Positions 43,848-52,984 of a stretch of DNA of 64,000 nucleotides are shown in pieces. Source of the DNA: Bacteroidales bacterium (GTDB lineage: Bacteria; Bacteroidota; Bacteroidia; Bacteroidales; P3); assembly GCA_017934545.1 (NCBI GenBank), contig JAGBJI010000002.1, positions 62,001 through 126,000 on the forward strand, given 5' to 3'. The notes under the pieces were generated by a model that searched no databases, was not told the origin of the DNA, and saw nothing but the letters and a program-made list of their open reading frames with translations. The stretch's first letter is position 1; the number at the start of each line of letters is the position of its first letter. The position numbers and the translations under genes were made by a program.

Positions 43848-44376
43848 GTGACAGAATCTTGCCTGCAGTGTTCCAATTGCGGGCAGTGTTTTTTGCTCCG
43901 AGTGCTTTTTCAAACAGAGTGGTTGTCAATTTACTGTCAGCCATTCCGTCAGGACAGTGCATAAATACTGCGTTGTCAGTATAGTGCAGTTCTTCGTTGT
44001 CTTTTCTCTTGCTTTCAATCAAAGCTTTGTCAATGTTTTGCGGCTTTTGAAAAAGGAATAATATGAAAACGTGCGACGTGTTCATATTGCTGAAATCTTT
44101 CCAAGGACATTTATCAATAATTTGTTGCAACGTTTCTTTTGTCAAAATCAATATATCGGTGTCAATACCGAAGGTTTTGTTCAGTTGCATCCGGATTTTA
44201 TTTTCCAAAACAGCCGTATCGTTTACGTCGGATTTGAACAGAATATTGCCCGATTGCAAAACGGTTTTGACATCTTTTAATCCTATCGTTTCATAAGCGG
44301 ATTTGACTTCTTTCATGTTCAGTTTTCGGTTTCCTCCGACGTTGACGCCTTTGAGCAAAGAGATGTAAGAATTCAT
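43840..44376 (-). CDS. DUF1697 family protein
   Basis: A 178-residue DUF1697 protein: ISLLKGVNVGGNRKLNMKE, then VLQSGNILFKSD, and KALGAKNTARNWNTAGKI near the end match the family. Function unknown. ATG 44376 is used; the frame upstream to 44517 would run over the promoter at 44408-44415 (minus-strand TATATTTG) and into murB. Confidence 0.88.
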   Translation of the reverse strand: MNSYISLLKGVNVGGNRKLNMKEVKSAYETIGLKDVKTVLQSGNILFKSDVNDTAVLENKIRMQLNKTFGIDTDILILTKETLQQIIDKCPWKDFSNMNTSHVFILFLFQKPQNIDKALIESKRKDNEELHYTDNAVFMHCPDGMADSKLTTTLFEKALGAKNTARNWNTAGKILSLI

Positions 44377-44407
44377 TGCGTTGTGTATTTTTTGTTTATA
44401 TAATTTG

Positions 44408-44446
44408 CAAATATAGATTAAAATTGTGCATTTTTTGTTACTTTTG
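44408..44446. promoter_or_regulatory. Divergent promoter boxes, DUF1697 and murB
   Basis: TATATTTG on the minus strand (44408-44415) faces DUF1697 and TACTTTTG on the plus strand (44439-44446) faces murB, whose ATG is 19 bp downstream. Confidence 0.6.
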
Positions 44447-44464
44447 CAAAAAATATAACGCATA

Positions 44465-45511
44465 ATGACAGACAGCGATTTGATTTTGCAGCATGATGTG
44501 CCGTTAAAACATCTCAATACGATGAACCTTGAGGCTTATGCAGATGATTTTTGCGTTGTTAAAACGCAGGAAGATTTGTTCAGGGCAAGCCAAGCGTATA
44601 AACAAATGGTGCAAAGCGGCAAACGCCCGCATGTATTTACGTTGGGTGAAGGTTCCAATACTGTTTTTGCTGCAAAGAATATTACCTCCTTTATAATAAA
44701 AATGGAATATAAAGGCGTAACAACCGTGAAAGAAACTGCAGAACATGTTTTTGTTCAGTGTAATGCGGGGGAAATGTTCCGTGATGTTGTAATCAAATTC
44801 TGTCAAAACAATTTATCGGGTTTGGAAAACCTGTCTGCCATATACGGAACCGTCGGTGCAGCCCCCGTACAAAACATAGGGGCGTACGGGCAAGAGGTAA
44901 GAAACTGCATAGAATCGGTGCGTGTGTTTGACATTTCTACGGGCAGTTTTGAAGATTATACAAACAGTCAGTGTCAATTCGGTTACAGAAATTCTGTTTT
45001 TAAGTATCAAAACGGCGAAAAGATAATTGTTTCAGTCGTGTTCAGATTGAACAAAGAGTTTAAACCGATTTTGACATACGCAAATCTTGCAAACCGAGTG
45101 CAATCCTGCGGAACGCAATCGTTTACACCGCTGTTTATATCCGATACGGTGACAAAAATACGCAATGAAAAGTTACCCGACCCGAAGATTATGCCCAATT
45201 GCGGCAGTTTTTTCAAAAATCCCGTTGTCAGCATGGAGGAATACGGCCGTTTGTTGCAGAGTTACGGCGATATACCGTCGTATGAAGACAAAGACGGAGT
45301 GAAGATAAGTGCTGGATGGCTGATAGAAAAATGCGGATTGAAAGGAGTTAAACTAAACGGAGTGGGTTTCCATGATAAGCAAGCATTGGTTTTGGTTAAT
45401 TACAATAGCAATGATGCCGGTACATTGTTGGATTTTGTGAAGCAAACCGTACAAACGGTTTCGCAGAAATTCGGCATTGAATTAATAATGGAGCCTCATA
45501 TAGTAAGATAA
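44465..45511 (+). CDS. murB: UDP-N-acetylmuramate dehydrogenase
   Basis: MurB reduces UDP-GlcNAc-enolpyruvate to UDP-MurNAc with FAD and NADPH. It has 348 residues of the type I form. FAD-binding LGEGSNTVF and SAIYGTVGAAPVQNIGAYGQE, the catalytic-Ser region NCGSFFKNPVV, and SAGWLIEKCGLKG are present. It sits 6 bp before a gene of unknown function. Confidence 0.95.
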   Translation: MTDSDLILQHDVPLKHLNTMNLEAYADDFCVVKTQEDLFRASQAYKQMVQSGKRPHVFTLGEGSNTVFAAKNITSFIIKMEYKGVTTVKETAEHVFVQCNAGEMFRDVVIKFCQNNLSGLENLSAIYGTVGAAPVQNIGAYGQEVRNCIESVRVFDISTGSFEDYTNSQCQFGYRNSVFKYQNGEKIIVSVVFRLNKEFKPILTYANLANRVQSCGTQSFTPLFISDTVTKIRNEKLPDPKIMPNCGSFFKNPVVSMEEYGRLLQSYGDIPSYEDKDGVKISAGWLIEKCGLKGVKLNGVGFHDKQALVLVNYNSNDAGTLLDFVKQTVQTVSQKFGIELIMEPHIVR

Positions 45512-45517
45512 ACAGTT

Positions 45518-46126
45518 ATGGAAAACAAAGCGGAGAAGTTTTGGAATGATTTTTTGAAGATTAAAGACGATTTAATGGATATTGATTCGTTGAATGAAGA
45601 GAAATCAGAACAACTTTTGCTCAAATTAGACAGACAACTTAAGCAGTATTCACAGGGAATTGACTTTATATTAGGCGATATTTCAGAACACGGAAGAACG
45701 TTAACGCTCACTGCAAACGGTGATGAAGACTTTTTTGATGATGTTATCACTTTGGCAGAGAATGCTCCTGTGATGGATTTTTGGAATATCTGCACTTTTA
45801 TGCCGGCGGAAGGTAAGAATCAAACAATGGAATCGGACGGCGTGAAGTTGTCTTCCGATGATTTGTATTTTCTTCCTATGGAAAGCAACGAACTGAACGA
45901 TAAGATAGGATTGAAAATTGCAGGAAAGAATCTTGTAAACAATGATGACAATCTGAACTGTGCATATCTGTTGTGCGAAAAAATGATAGGAGAATATAAT
46001 TGTGCGGTGATGATACGTTATTTTGAGATAACAGAACTGCCGTCTGATTATGAAGAAAAAGGATTTTTACCGCTGAACTACTTACCCGATTTTACAGAAT
46101 GGAAAATAGAACGCAATAAGGCTTGA
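45518..46126 (+). CDS. Conserved cytoplasmic protein, unknown function
   Basis: A 202-residue acidic protein without signal or membrane segments. Coiled N-terminal helices (KAEKFWNDFLKIKDDL) precede a mixed alpha/beta part. I recognise no family. It is 6 bp after murB and so probably cotranscribed with it. Confidence 0.65.
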   Translation: MENKAEKFWNDFLKIKDDLMDIDSLNEEKSEQLLLKLDRQLKQYSQGIDFILGDISEHGRTLTLTANGDEDFFDDVITLAENAPVMDFWNICTFMPAEGKNQTMESDGVKLSSDDLYFLPMESNELNDKIGLKIAGKNLVNNDDNLNCAYLLCEKMIGEYNCAVMIRYFEITELPSDYEEKGFLPLNYLPDFTEWKIERNKA

Positions 46127-46144
46127 ACTTTAGCGAAAAAGTCT

Positions 46145-46152
46145 TAATTTTG
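46145..46152 (+). promoter_or_regulatory. -7 box of the gldFG operon
   Basis: TAATTTTG, 39 bp before the gldF ATG. Confidence 0.55.
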
Positions 46153-46191
46153 CATGTTGAAATATAGTATTTATATAAATAAAGAGTAATT

Positions 46192-46929
46192 ATGTTTTCA
46201 TTACTTAAGAAAGAAATAAACAGTTACCTCACTTCTTTGATAGGATATATTACAATATTTGTGTTTCTTGTTATAAACGGATTGTTTTTGTGGGTTATAC
46301 ATTCGTATGCCAATGTTTTTGATTCGTCGTCAGCGTCGTTGGACGGATTGTTTTATATATCCCCGTGGGTGTTTTTGTTTTTGATAAGTGCAATAACAAT
46401 GAAAATGTTTGCCGAAGAGAAGAAAAACGGAACCATAGAGTTGCTTTTAACAAGTCCTATAAGTGATACGGCTATTATTTTGGCGAAATTTTTTGCTGCA
46501 TTGCTGATTGTAATTCTTTCGGTGTTGCCTACAATGATATATATTATATGTGTATACAATTTAGGTTCGCCCGTAGGAAATTTGGATATAGGAGGAATAT
46601 TGGGTTCGTACATCGGATTGGTGTTGCTGGGCGGAGTGTTTTGTTCAATAGGCATCTTTTCCTCATCACTTACGAACAATCAAATCGTAGCATTTATTCT
46701 GTCGGTGTTGATATGCCTTGTAATGTATTCGGGATTTGATATTCTGTCCATGATAACGTGGTTGTCCAAAATAGATTTGACAATCCAAAGGTTCGGAATA
46801 GCTTACCACTACAATTCCGTAAGCCGCGGCGTAGTGGATTCTAAAGATATTATATACTTTGCAAGTGTTGCTGCATTCTTTATACTTTTGACAAAGATAA
46901 GTTTGGAAAGCAGAAATTGGAAAAAATAA
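46192..46929 (+). CDS. gldF: Gliding motility-associated ABC transporter permease GldF
   Basis: GldF is the membrane permease of the GldAFG ABC transporter first linked to Flavobacterium gliding. It has 245 residues with about six membrane segments; MFSLLKKEINSYLTSLIGY, MKMFAEEKKNGTIELLLTSP and SILTMITWLSKIDL-like blocks match GldF/NosY-like permeases. The ATPase gene gldA is not in the window. In non-motile Bacteroidales these genes are retained and the substrate is unknown. gldG follows after 9 bp. Confidence 0.9.
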   Translation: MFSLLKKEINSYLTSLIGYITIFVFLVINGLFLWVIHSYANVFDSSSASLDGLFYISPWVFLFLISAITMKMFAEEKKNGTIELLLTSPISDTAIILAKFFAALLIVILSVLPTMIYIICVYNLGSPVGNLDIGGILGSYIGLVLLGGVFCSIGIFSSSLTNNQIVAFILSVLICLVMYSGFDILSMITWLSKIDLTIQRFGIAYHYNSVSRGVVDSKDIIYFASVAAFFILLTKISLESRNWKK

Positions 46930-46938
46930 TTACAGTTT

Positions 46939-48762
46939 ATGAATATGCGGATAAAACAAAATAAAATACTGCAAAATCTTAACAAAATTGTCAATCCCGT
47001 AAGTGCGAAAGCGGATGTAAAACGCAGCCATGTTATTCAGTTGTTTGTGGGCTTGGCTTTGTTGATTTTGTTGAACGTTGTAGGCAATTACGTTTTCTTT
47101 AAAGCGGATTTAACGCAGGAAAAACGTTATTCACTTTCAAAATCCACCAAACAGTTTTTAAAAGGAACAAAAACAGGGGTGCGAAAGATAGGCGACGCAG
47201 TGACGGTGCGTTGCTATCTTGACGGAGATATTCCCGCTTCATACAAAGAATTGAGAAATTCTCTTAAAGATTTGCTTAACGAATTCCGCTCTTACAATTC
47301 CGATATAGAGTATGAATTTGTTGACCCGAACAATTTTAAGACCAACAAAGAGAAAGCGGAATTTTACGAAAAGCTTTTCTCAAAAGGTTTTTCGCCTTTG
47401 CTGATAAAAACCATGAACAAAGGCAAACAGGAACAGCAATATATTTTCCCGTATATAGAGATAAGTTATGCAGGACGCTCGTCGGTAAAAAGTTTAATAT
47501 CTACCAAGACGGGATTTTCAGATGACGAGATAATCAAATCCTCCATTCAGAATTTGGAATATACCCTGTATTCGTCCATACGCTCGCTTGTTCAGGGCAT
47601 GAAGCCCTCCATTGCATTTTTGTACGGACAGGGCGAACCCGATGCAGCATATTTTTTGGATATAATCCAATCTTTGAACGATGAATATTCGGTTGACTCA
47701 ATCACAATCAACGGACAAATCAACGCATTGGTAAGACGTACATACGATTCGGTGGATAACACGAAGATAAAGTTCAGAAAAAATTATGAATGTCTTATCG
47801 TAGCCCAACCTGTGCAGCCTTTTACGCCGAAAGACTTATACATAATAGACCAATATATAATGCACGGGGGAAAGGTGCTTTGGTTGTTGGACCCGCTTAC
47901 TGCAAATATGGACTCATTGCAAAGTCAGTCCAAAACCATGGCTGTAAGCAATCTTACCGGAGCGGAAGAATGTCTGTTCGCTTACGGAATCAAACTCAAC
48001 AATGATTTGGTTATGGATTTGCAATGTGTAAAGGTTCCGATAGTTACGGGACAATACGGCAACGGACAACCGCAGATGACCTACTATCCTTGGAATTTCT
48101 TCCCGAGTGTAAGCCCTAATGCAAAGAGTATAATAACCGATAAGATAAATCCCGTTAAGTTGGAATTCGTTTCAACTATTGACAATGTGGAAAGCAACAG
48201 CGATGTGACGGTAACTCCGCTTTTGGAATCTTCCGTCAATACCCGTCTGTTGAATGCTCCCGTTGAAGTTTCGCTTCAAATGCTTAAACAAAAACAAGAA
48301 CCGAAACTGTTTAACCAAGGTTCAAAAACAATGGCGGTGCTTGCGGAGGGAAAATTCGCTTCTGCGTTCAGAAACAGATTGCCTTTGGAAATGACGGAAA
48401 ACCCTGTAATAGCCAATAAAAACGAATCCGACTCTACGGCAATGATTGTCGTTGCCGACGGCGATATTATAAAAAACGGATTTAAAAACGGACAGGTTGT
48501 GCCGTTAGGATGGGACATATATACCAATCAAATGTTCGGTAACAAAGAATTTTTGATAAACTGTATAAACTATTTGTGCGGTGACAAGGATTTGATACCG
48601 TTGCGTTCACGTGAAGTCATAGTCCGCAAGTTGGATATGGCAAAAGCGGAACGCACCAAATTGCAATGGCAGTTGTTTAACATCATTACGCCGATGGTTA
48701 TCATTGCTTTGTTAGGAACGGTTTTGATTGTAATACGTAAAAAATCATATACAAGTCGTTAA
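46939..48762 (+). CDS. gldG: Gliding motility-associated ABC transporter component GldG
   Basis: A 607-residue GldG/IFT52-like protein: one N-terminal membrane segment (about 34-54), a large periplasmic part with SLSKSTKQFLK, VRCYLDGDIPASYKELRNSL in substance and LWLLDPLTANMDSL, and a C-terminal membrane segment (about 578-600). It partners GldF. A DUF4340 gene starts 2 bp after it. Confidence 0.9.
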   Translation: MNMRIKQNKILQNLNKIVNPVSAKADVKRSHVIQLFVGLALLILLNVVGNYVFFKADLTQEKRYSLSKSTKQFLKGTKTGVRKIGDAVTVRCYLDGDIPASYKELRNSLKDLLNEFRSYNSDIEYEFVDPNNFKTNKEKAEFYEKLFSKGFSPLLIKTMNKGKQEQQYIFPYIEISYAGRSSVKSLISTKTGFSDDEIIKSSIQNLEYTLYSSIRSLVQGMKPSIAFLYGQGEPDAAYFLDIIQSLNDEYSVDSITINGQINALVRRTYDSVDNTKIKFRKNYECLIVAQPVQPFTPKDLYIIDQYIMHGGKVLWLLDPLTANMDSLQSQSKTMAVSNLTGAEECLFAYGIKLNNDLVMDLQCVKVPIVTGQYGNGQPQMTYYPWNFFPSVSPNAKSIITDKINPVKLEFVSTIDNVESNSDVTVTPLLESSVNTRLLNAPVEVSLQMLKQKQEPKLFNQGSKTMAVLAEGKFASAFRNRLPLEMTENPVIANKNESDSTAMIVVADGDIIKNGFKNGQVVPLGWDIYTNQMFGNKEFLINCINYLCGDKDLIPLRSREVIVRKLDMAKAERTKLQWQLFNIITPMVIIALLGTVLIVIRKKSYTSR

Positions 48763-48763
48763 A

Positions 48764-49864
48764 ATGAAATCTTTAAAGAAAAGAAAACTCACAAGAAAAC
48801 AAAAGAACTTATTAGGGCTGGTTTCGGTAGTCGTATTGATAGGCATAAGCATTGCAGTATGGTTATTGTCCAAAGGTTCTTCAACCATAGACCAGGATTT
48901 CCACATACAATCTGCAAATAAAATTGTACGTATAGTCATAAAAGACAAAAGCAACAACTCTTCCGAGTTGGACAAAAAGACCGACAGTTTGTGGTATGTC
49001 AATAAAAAATACGAAGCCAATCTCACTTTGGTCAACACCGTTTTGTCTACATTGGAACAAATGCGTATAAGAGAGCCGATACCTAAATCTGCTAAAAACA
49101 GCGTTATAAAAGATTTGGCTGCAGACGGCAGAACCGTTGAGGTTTATACCGAAGATTATTTGATTGATTTTTGGTTTGTCCGTCTTTTTAAGCGTACCCA
49201 CTTGGCTGCAACCTATTTCGTTGGTCACGAAACGCCTGATGAAATGGGTACTTTTATGTTGCGTAAAGGCGATAAAACCCCTTACGTTATATATATTCCG
49301 AATTTCAGAGGATATTTGGCTACCCGCTTTACCGCAAAAGAAGATGCATGGCGGACGCACAATATTTTCAAATACAAACAAAGCGAAATAGAAAGCATAT
49401 CCATAGAGTTGCCGTCGGACAAAAGCGAAAGTTTTACCTTGGTTAACAACGGTAAAGGATTTTCTTTCGTAAATGCAAACGGGCAAACCGTTCCTGCGTT
49501 TGACACAACAAAAGTCGTGGCATTGCTTTCATCGTTTGTTGAAATGAATTACGAACGCTTGGCAAGAAATATAACGCCTACCGAACGCGATACCATCTTT
49601 ACCAAAGACCCTTCGTTCGTTATAACCGTCAAAGACAAGAAAGGCAAGACTGAATATCTGAAAACGTTTGTCAAACTTGCAGACCCTAACTCAATAGCAA
49701 CCGATGAGAACGATTTTTATCAAATCTTTGACATCAACCGTTGCTATGCTTTGACAAGCAAGATGGCGGATACGTTGATAATGCAGTTCTTTACCTTGGA
49801 CAATGTTCTCAAACCGGCGTCATATTTTATGCCCGGAGCCGAAGGATTGCCTTACATAAAATAA
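48764..49864 (+). CDS. DUF4340 family protein
   Basis: A 366-residue protein with a basic start, one membrane segment (about 20-41) and a DUF4340-type periplasmic region. DUF4340 genes regularly sit beside GldG-like auxiliary ABC proteins, as here, so it is probably a third component of this system. The stop is 2 bp from the convergent mgtC stop. Confidence 0.82.
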   Translation: MKSLKKRKLTRKQKNLLGLVSVVVLIGISIAVWLLSKGSSTIDQDFHIQSANKIVRIVIKDKSNNSSELDKKTDSLWYVNKKYEANLTLVNTVLSTLEQMRIREPIPKSAKNSVIKDLAADGRTVEVYTEDYLIDFWFVRLFKRTHLAATYFVGHETPDEMGTFMLRKGDKTPYVIYIPNFRGYLATRFTAKEDAWRTHNIFKYKQSEIESISIELPSDKSESFTLVNNGKGFSFVNANGQTVPAFDTTKVVALLSSFVEMNYERLARNITPTERDTIFTKDPSFVITVKDKKGKTEYLKTFVKLADPNSIATDENDFYQIFDINRCYALTSKMADTLIMQFFTLDNVLKPASYFMPGAEGLPYIK

Positions 49865-49866
49865 TA

Positions 49867-50550
49867 TTATTCTATTGCAGTTATCTCAAAACCGGAGAAT
49901 TCTTTGCGTAAAGCGGAGAATTCGGTTTTGTTTTCACGCTTTTGGGTTTTGATGTCTACGTTGACGGTGAATTTGTTTACGCCCTCTGAAGAGAACTGTT
50001 GGATTGAATAGTTTTTTATCTGAATATTGTCTTTTTTTAACTTAACGAACAGTTGTTCAATCATGTCTTGGTTTTCCGCAATGAAAGTTACGGACGTGTA
50101 TACTTCGGAATATTTTTTCAAAAAAACGTTTGACAAAAATATGCTCACAATCACCAACAATGTTGCAGCCATTGCTATGTAATAAAACCCGCATCCGCAG
50201 GCAAGACCTATGGCACAGGTGACCCAAAGACCCGCCGCAGTGGTCAGACCGCGTATAATGTTTTTGCGGAATATGATAGTACCCGCACCCAAAAAGCCTA
50301 TTCCCGTGACCACTTGGGCTGCAATACGCGAAGGGTCAAAACTTGTGTGGTCTTTTTCATAAAAGCCTTCAAAGCCGTATATACTCAATATCATAAACAG
50401 ACATGAACCCATGGCTACAAGCAGATGTGTTTTCACTCCCGCTTCTTTTGCATGCAGTTCCCTTTCAAATCCTATTGCCAAACCCAGCACGCAGGCAAGG
50501 CAAAGCCGTAACACAAAATTCCAAAACATATCATTAAAGTATATATTCAT
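49867..50550 (-). CDS. MgtC/SapB family protein
   Basis: A 227-residue inner-membrane protein. Five membrane segments hold CLACVLGLAIGFERELHAKEAGVKTHLLVAMG in substance, DPSRIAAQVVTGIGFLGAGTI and GLTTAAGLWVTCAIGLACG; a C-terminal ACT-like domain (about 150-227) follows. MgtC proteins modulate ATP synthase or Mg2+ stress survival in pathogens; other members are uncharacterised. A minus-strand TATCTTTG box is at 50556-50563. Confidence 0.9.
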   Translation of the reverse strand: MNIYFNDMFWNFVLRLCLACVLGLAIGFERELHAKEAGVKTHLLVAMGSCLFMILSIYGFEGFYEKDHTSFDPSRIAAQVVTGIGFLGAGTIIFRKNIIRGLTTAAGLWVTCAIGLACGCGFYYIAMAATLLVIVSIFLSNVFLKKYSEVYTSVTFIAENQDMIEQLFVKLKKDNIQIKNYSIQQFSSEGVNKFTVNVDIKTQKRENKTEFSALRKEFSGFEITAIE

Positions 50551-50599
50551 CGGTGCAAAGATACGAATTTTTATTTAAATGCTTTTTATTTCGTCTGTT

Positions 50600-50631
50600 C
50601 TTGTTTTATTCAGCAAAAAGGACTAACTTTG
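50600..50631 (+). promoter_or_regulatory. Promoter of the CDP-dideoxyhexose operon
   Basis: CTTG (50600-50603) and TAACTTTG (50624-50631), 20 bp apart. It is 227 bp before rfbH, so the leader would contain the whole dyad array P9. Confidence 0.7.
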
Positions 50632-50690
50632 CAACTTATTCACAAAAAGCCTTATAACTTTTGGGCAGTGCTTTTTGACATTTTGTTTTT

Positions 50691-50795
50691 GCCCCTTCTG
50701 AAAGTAATGTGAAAAAAAATAGGTTTTTTGACCGAAAAAATCTGATTTTTTGCCTCAAAAAAACTATTTTTTTTGAAATTAGAATGCGAAAGGGC
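50691..50795. repeat. Periodic dyad array P9 (GCCC-bracketed, 5 units)
   Basis: Units centred near 50699 (CTTCTGAAAG), 50721 (AAAATAGGTTTT), 50743 (AAAATCTGATTTT), 50765 (AAAACTATTTT) and a degenerate closing unit near 50787, bracketed by GCCCC and GGGC. Whole-element inverted symmetry. It lies between the operon promoter and rfbH; no gene is seen in 50551-50857. Confidence 0.8.
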
Positions 50796-50857
50796 GGAAA
50801 TTAAACGGCAAAAAGCGGCGGCATAAGGGCAAAGGGCTTTTTTATAAATATGGTTTT

Positions 50858-52186
50858 ATGGACAAAGCAGAGCAATTACGTCAGCAGATAAAAGACTTGA
50901 CGGCACAATATTACAAGGAAGCGTTTAAGGAAAAACCTTTCATCAAAGGCGAATCGTACATTAACTACGGAGGGCGTTATTTTGACGAAAGGGAAATGTC
51001 CAACCTTGTGGACGCATCGCTTGATTTTTGGCTTACGGCGGGAAAATGGGCTGAAAAATTTGAAACACAGTTTGCCAAGTGGTTGAACGTTAAATATTGT
51101 TCGTTATGCAATTCGGGTTCGTCGGCAAATTTGTTGGCATTTTTCGCATTGTGTTCCCCGCTTTTGAAGGACAGACAGATAAAACGGGGCGACGAAGTCA
51201 TCACCGTTGCGGCTGGATTTCCCACAACCGTAGCCCCGATTATGCAATACGGAGCAGTACCCGTATTCGTTGACATAACCCTGCCGCAATACAATATGGA
51301 CATTGCGTTGCTTGAGCAGGCGTTGACCCCCAAGACCAAAGCCGTAATGGCAGCCCATACATTGGGCAATCCTTTTGACGCACAGGCGGTTAAAGAGTTT
51401 TGCAAAAAACACAATCTGTGGCTTATTGAGGACAATTGCGACGCATTGGGAAGCGAATGCAAAGTTGACGGACAAATGCAAAAAACTGGAACAATAGGCG
51501 ATATAGGCACTTCGTCGTTCTATCCTCCGCATCACATGACCATGGGTGAGGGCGGAGCGGTTTATACCGACAATCCGTTGCTGCACAAAATAATAAATTC
51601 CCTGCGTGATTGGGGACGTGACTGTTGGTGTGCGTCGGGTAAGGACGACACGTGCAGAAAACGTTTTTTGGTCCGCTACGGTCTTCTGCCCGAAGGCTAC
51701 GACCACAAATACGTATACTCGCATATGGGGTTCAATCTCAAGGCTACCGACTTGCAGGCGTCAATAGGTGTGGCACAGTTGGAGAAATTGGATTATATAA
51801 TTCAACGCCGAAGGGAGAATTTTGATGTTTTGTACGGCGGACTTTCGCAAAACAAAAACCTTATATTGCCTCAAAAACTCAAGGATTCCAATCCGAGTTG
51901 GTTCGGATTCATTATCACCGTTGACAAAAACGCAAAGTTTACCCGCAATGAGTTGACACAGTATTTGGAAAATCATAAAATACAGACGCGCAATCTGTTT
52001 GCGGGCAATTTAATAAAGCACCCCGTATTCCAATCCTATGTCTTGGGCAGGGATTACAAAATAGCGGGAGAGTTGAACGTAACGGACAGGGTGACGGAAG
52101 ATACGTTTTGGATAGGCGTTTACCCGGGTATGAGCAGGGAAAAACTTGAATACATGGTTGAAACTATTAATCAATTCGGTAAATAA
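50858..52186 (+). CDS. rfbH: CDP-4-keto-6-deoxyglucose 3-dehydrase (RfbH/DdhC)
   Basis: RfbH is the PMP-dependent dehydrase (E1) that removes the 3-hydroxyl of CDP-4-keto-6-deoxyglucose. It has 442 residues of the DegT/DnrJ/EryC1 fold. SSFYPPHHMTMGEGGA (near 225) carries His where aminotransferases have the PLP lysine, the hallmark of this dehydrase. LLPEGYDHKYVYSHMGFNLKAT in substance and NSGSSANLLA are also present. It normally works with a reductase (RfbI/DdhD, E3) that is not encoded here. First gene of the operon. Confidence 0.94.
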   Translation: MDKAEQLRQQIKDLTAQYYKEAFKEKPFIKGESYINYGGRYFDEREMSNLVDASLDFWLTAGKWAEKFETQFAKWLNVKYCSLCNSGSSANLLAFFALCSPLLKDRQIKRGDEVITVAAGFPTTVAPIMQYGAVPVFVDITLPQYNMDIALLEQALTPKTKAVMAAHTLGNPFDAQAVKEFCKKHNLWLIEDNCDALGSECKVDGQMQKTGTIGDIGTSSFYPPHHMTMGEGGAVYTDNPLLHKIINSLRDWGRDCWCASGKDDTCRKRFLVRYGLLPEGYDHKYVYSHMGFNLKATDLQASIGVAQLEKLDYIIQRRRENFDVLYGGLSQNKNLILPQKLKDSNPSWFGFIITVDKNAKFTRNELTQYLENHKIQTRNLFAGNLIKHPVFQSYVLGRDYKIAGELNVTDRVTEDTFWIGVYPGMSREKLEYMVETINQFGK

Positions 52187-52200
52187 ACAACATTGAACAT

Positions 52201-52980
52201 ATGAAAGCGGTTATTTTGGCGGGAGGATTCGGTTCAAGACTGTCGGAAGTGACGGGAACCATACCCAAACCTATGGTTGAGATAGGCAACAAGCCTATTA
52301 TTTGGCATATAATGAAGACTTATTCTCACTACGGCATAAAAGATTTTATTATTTGCTGCGGTTACAAACAATATGTCATCAAAGAATATTTTGCCAACTA
52401 TTTTATGTACAACTGCGACATGACCGTAAATCTGGCAGACCGCTCCGTGCAGGTGCATTCCGACGGAGGTGAAGATTGGAAGGTGACTATGGTTGACACG
52501 GGCTATGCCACGCAGACGGGAGGACGCATAAAGAGAATACAGCGTTATGTAGGCAACGAGAGATTTTGTCTGACCTACGGCGACGGAGTGGCTGACGTTG
52601 ACATCAGCGATACAATACTCCAGCACGAGAAGTCAAAAGCCTTGATTAGCATGACCGTTTACCAAAACGCAGGTAAGTTCGGTTCCGTTCAAATAGATGA
52701 CAACTGCGGTATGATAACCTCTTTCTTGGAAAAACCGCCGCAGGACGGCTCTTGGGTCAATGCTGGTTGGTTTGTATGCGAACCTCAGGTCTTTGATTAC
52801 CTGCCCGAAGGTGACGATACCTGTATTTTTGAACGCAAACCGTTGGAAACATTGGCTATGGAGGGCAAGATGCACGCATACAAACACAGGGGATTTTGGA
52901 AACCTATGGATATATTGCGTGACAATAAGGAGTTGAACGAAATGTGGGAGCAGAACAAAGCCCCGTGGAAAGTTTGGTAA
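52201..52980 (+). CDS. rfbF: Glucose-1-phosphate cytidylyltransferase
   Basis: RfbF makes CDP-glucose from glucose-1-phosphate and CTP. It has 259 residues. ILAGGFGSRLSEVTGTIPKPMVEIG, LTYGDGVADVDI and VNAGWFVCEPQVFDYL in substance are family signatures. It is the committed step for the CDP-3,6-dideoxyhexoses made by this operon. Confidence 0.95.
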   Translation: MKAVILAGGFGSRLSEVTGTIPKPMVEIGNKPIIWHIMKTYSHYGIKDFIICCGYKQYVIKEYFANYFMYNCDMTVNLADRSVQVHSDGGEDWKVTMVDTGYATQTGGRIKRIQRYVGNERFCLTYGDGVADVDISDTILQHEKSKALISMTVYQNAGKFGSVQIDDNCGMITSFLEKPPQDGSWVNAGWFVCEPQVFDYLPEGDDTCIFERKPLETLAMEGKMHAYKHRGFWKPMDILRDNKELNEMWEQNKAPWKVW

Positions 52981-52984
52981 GACG

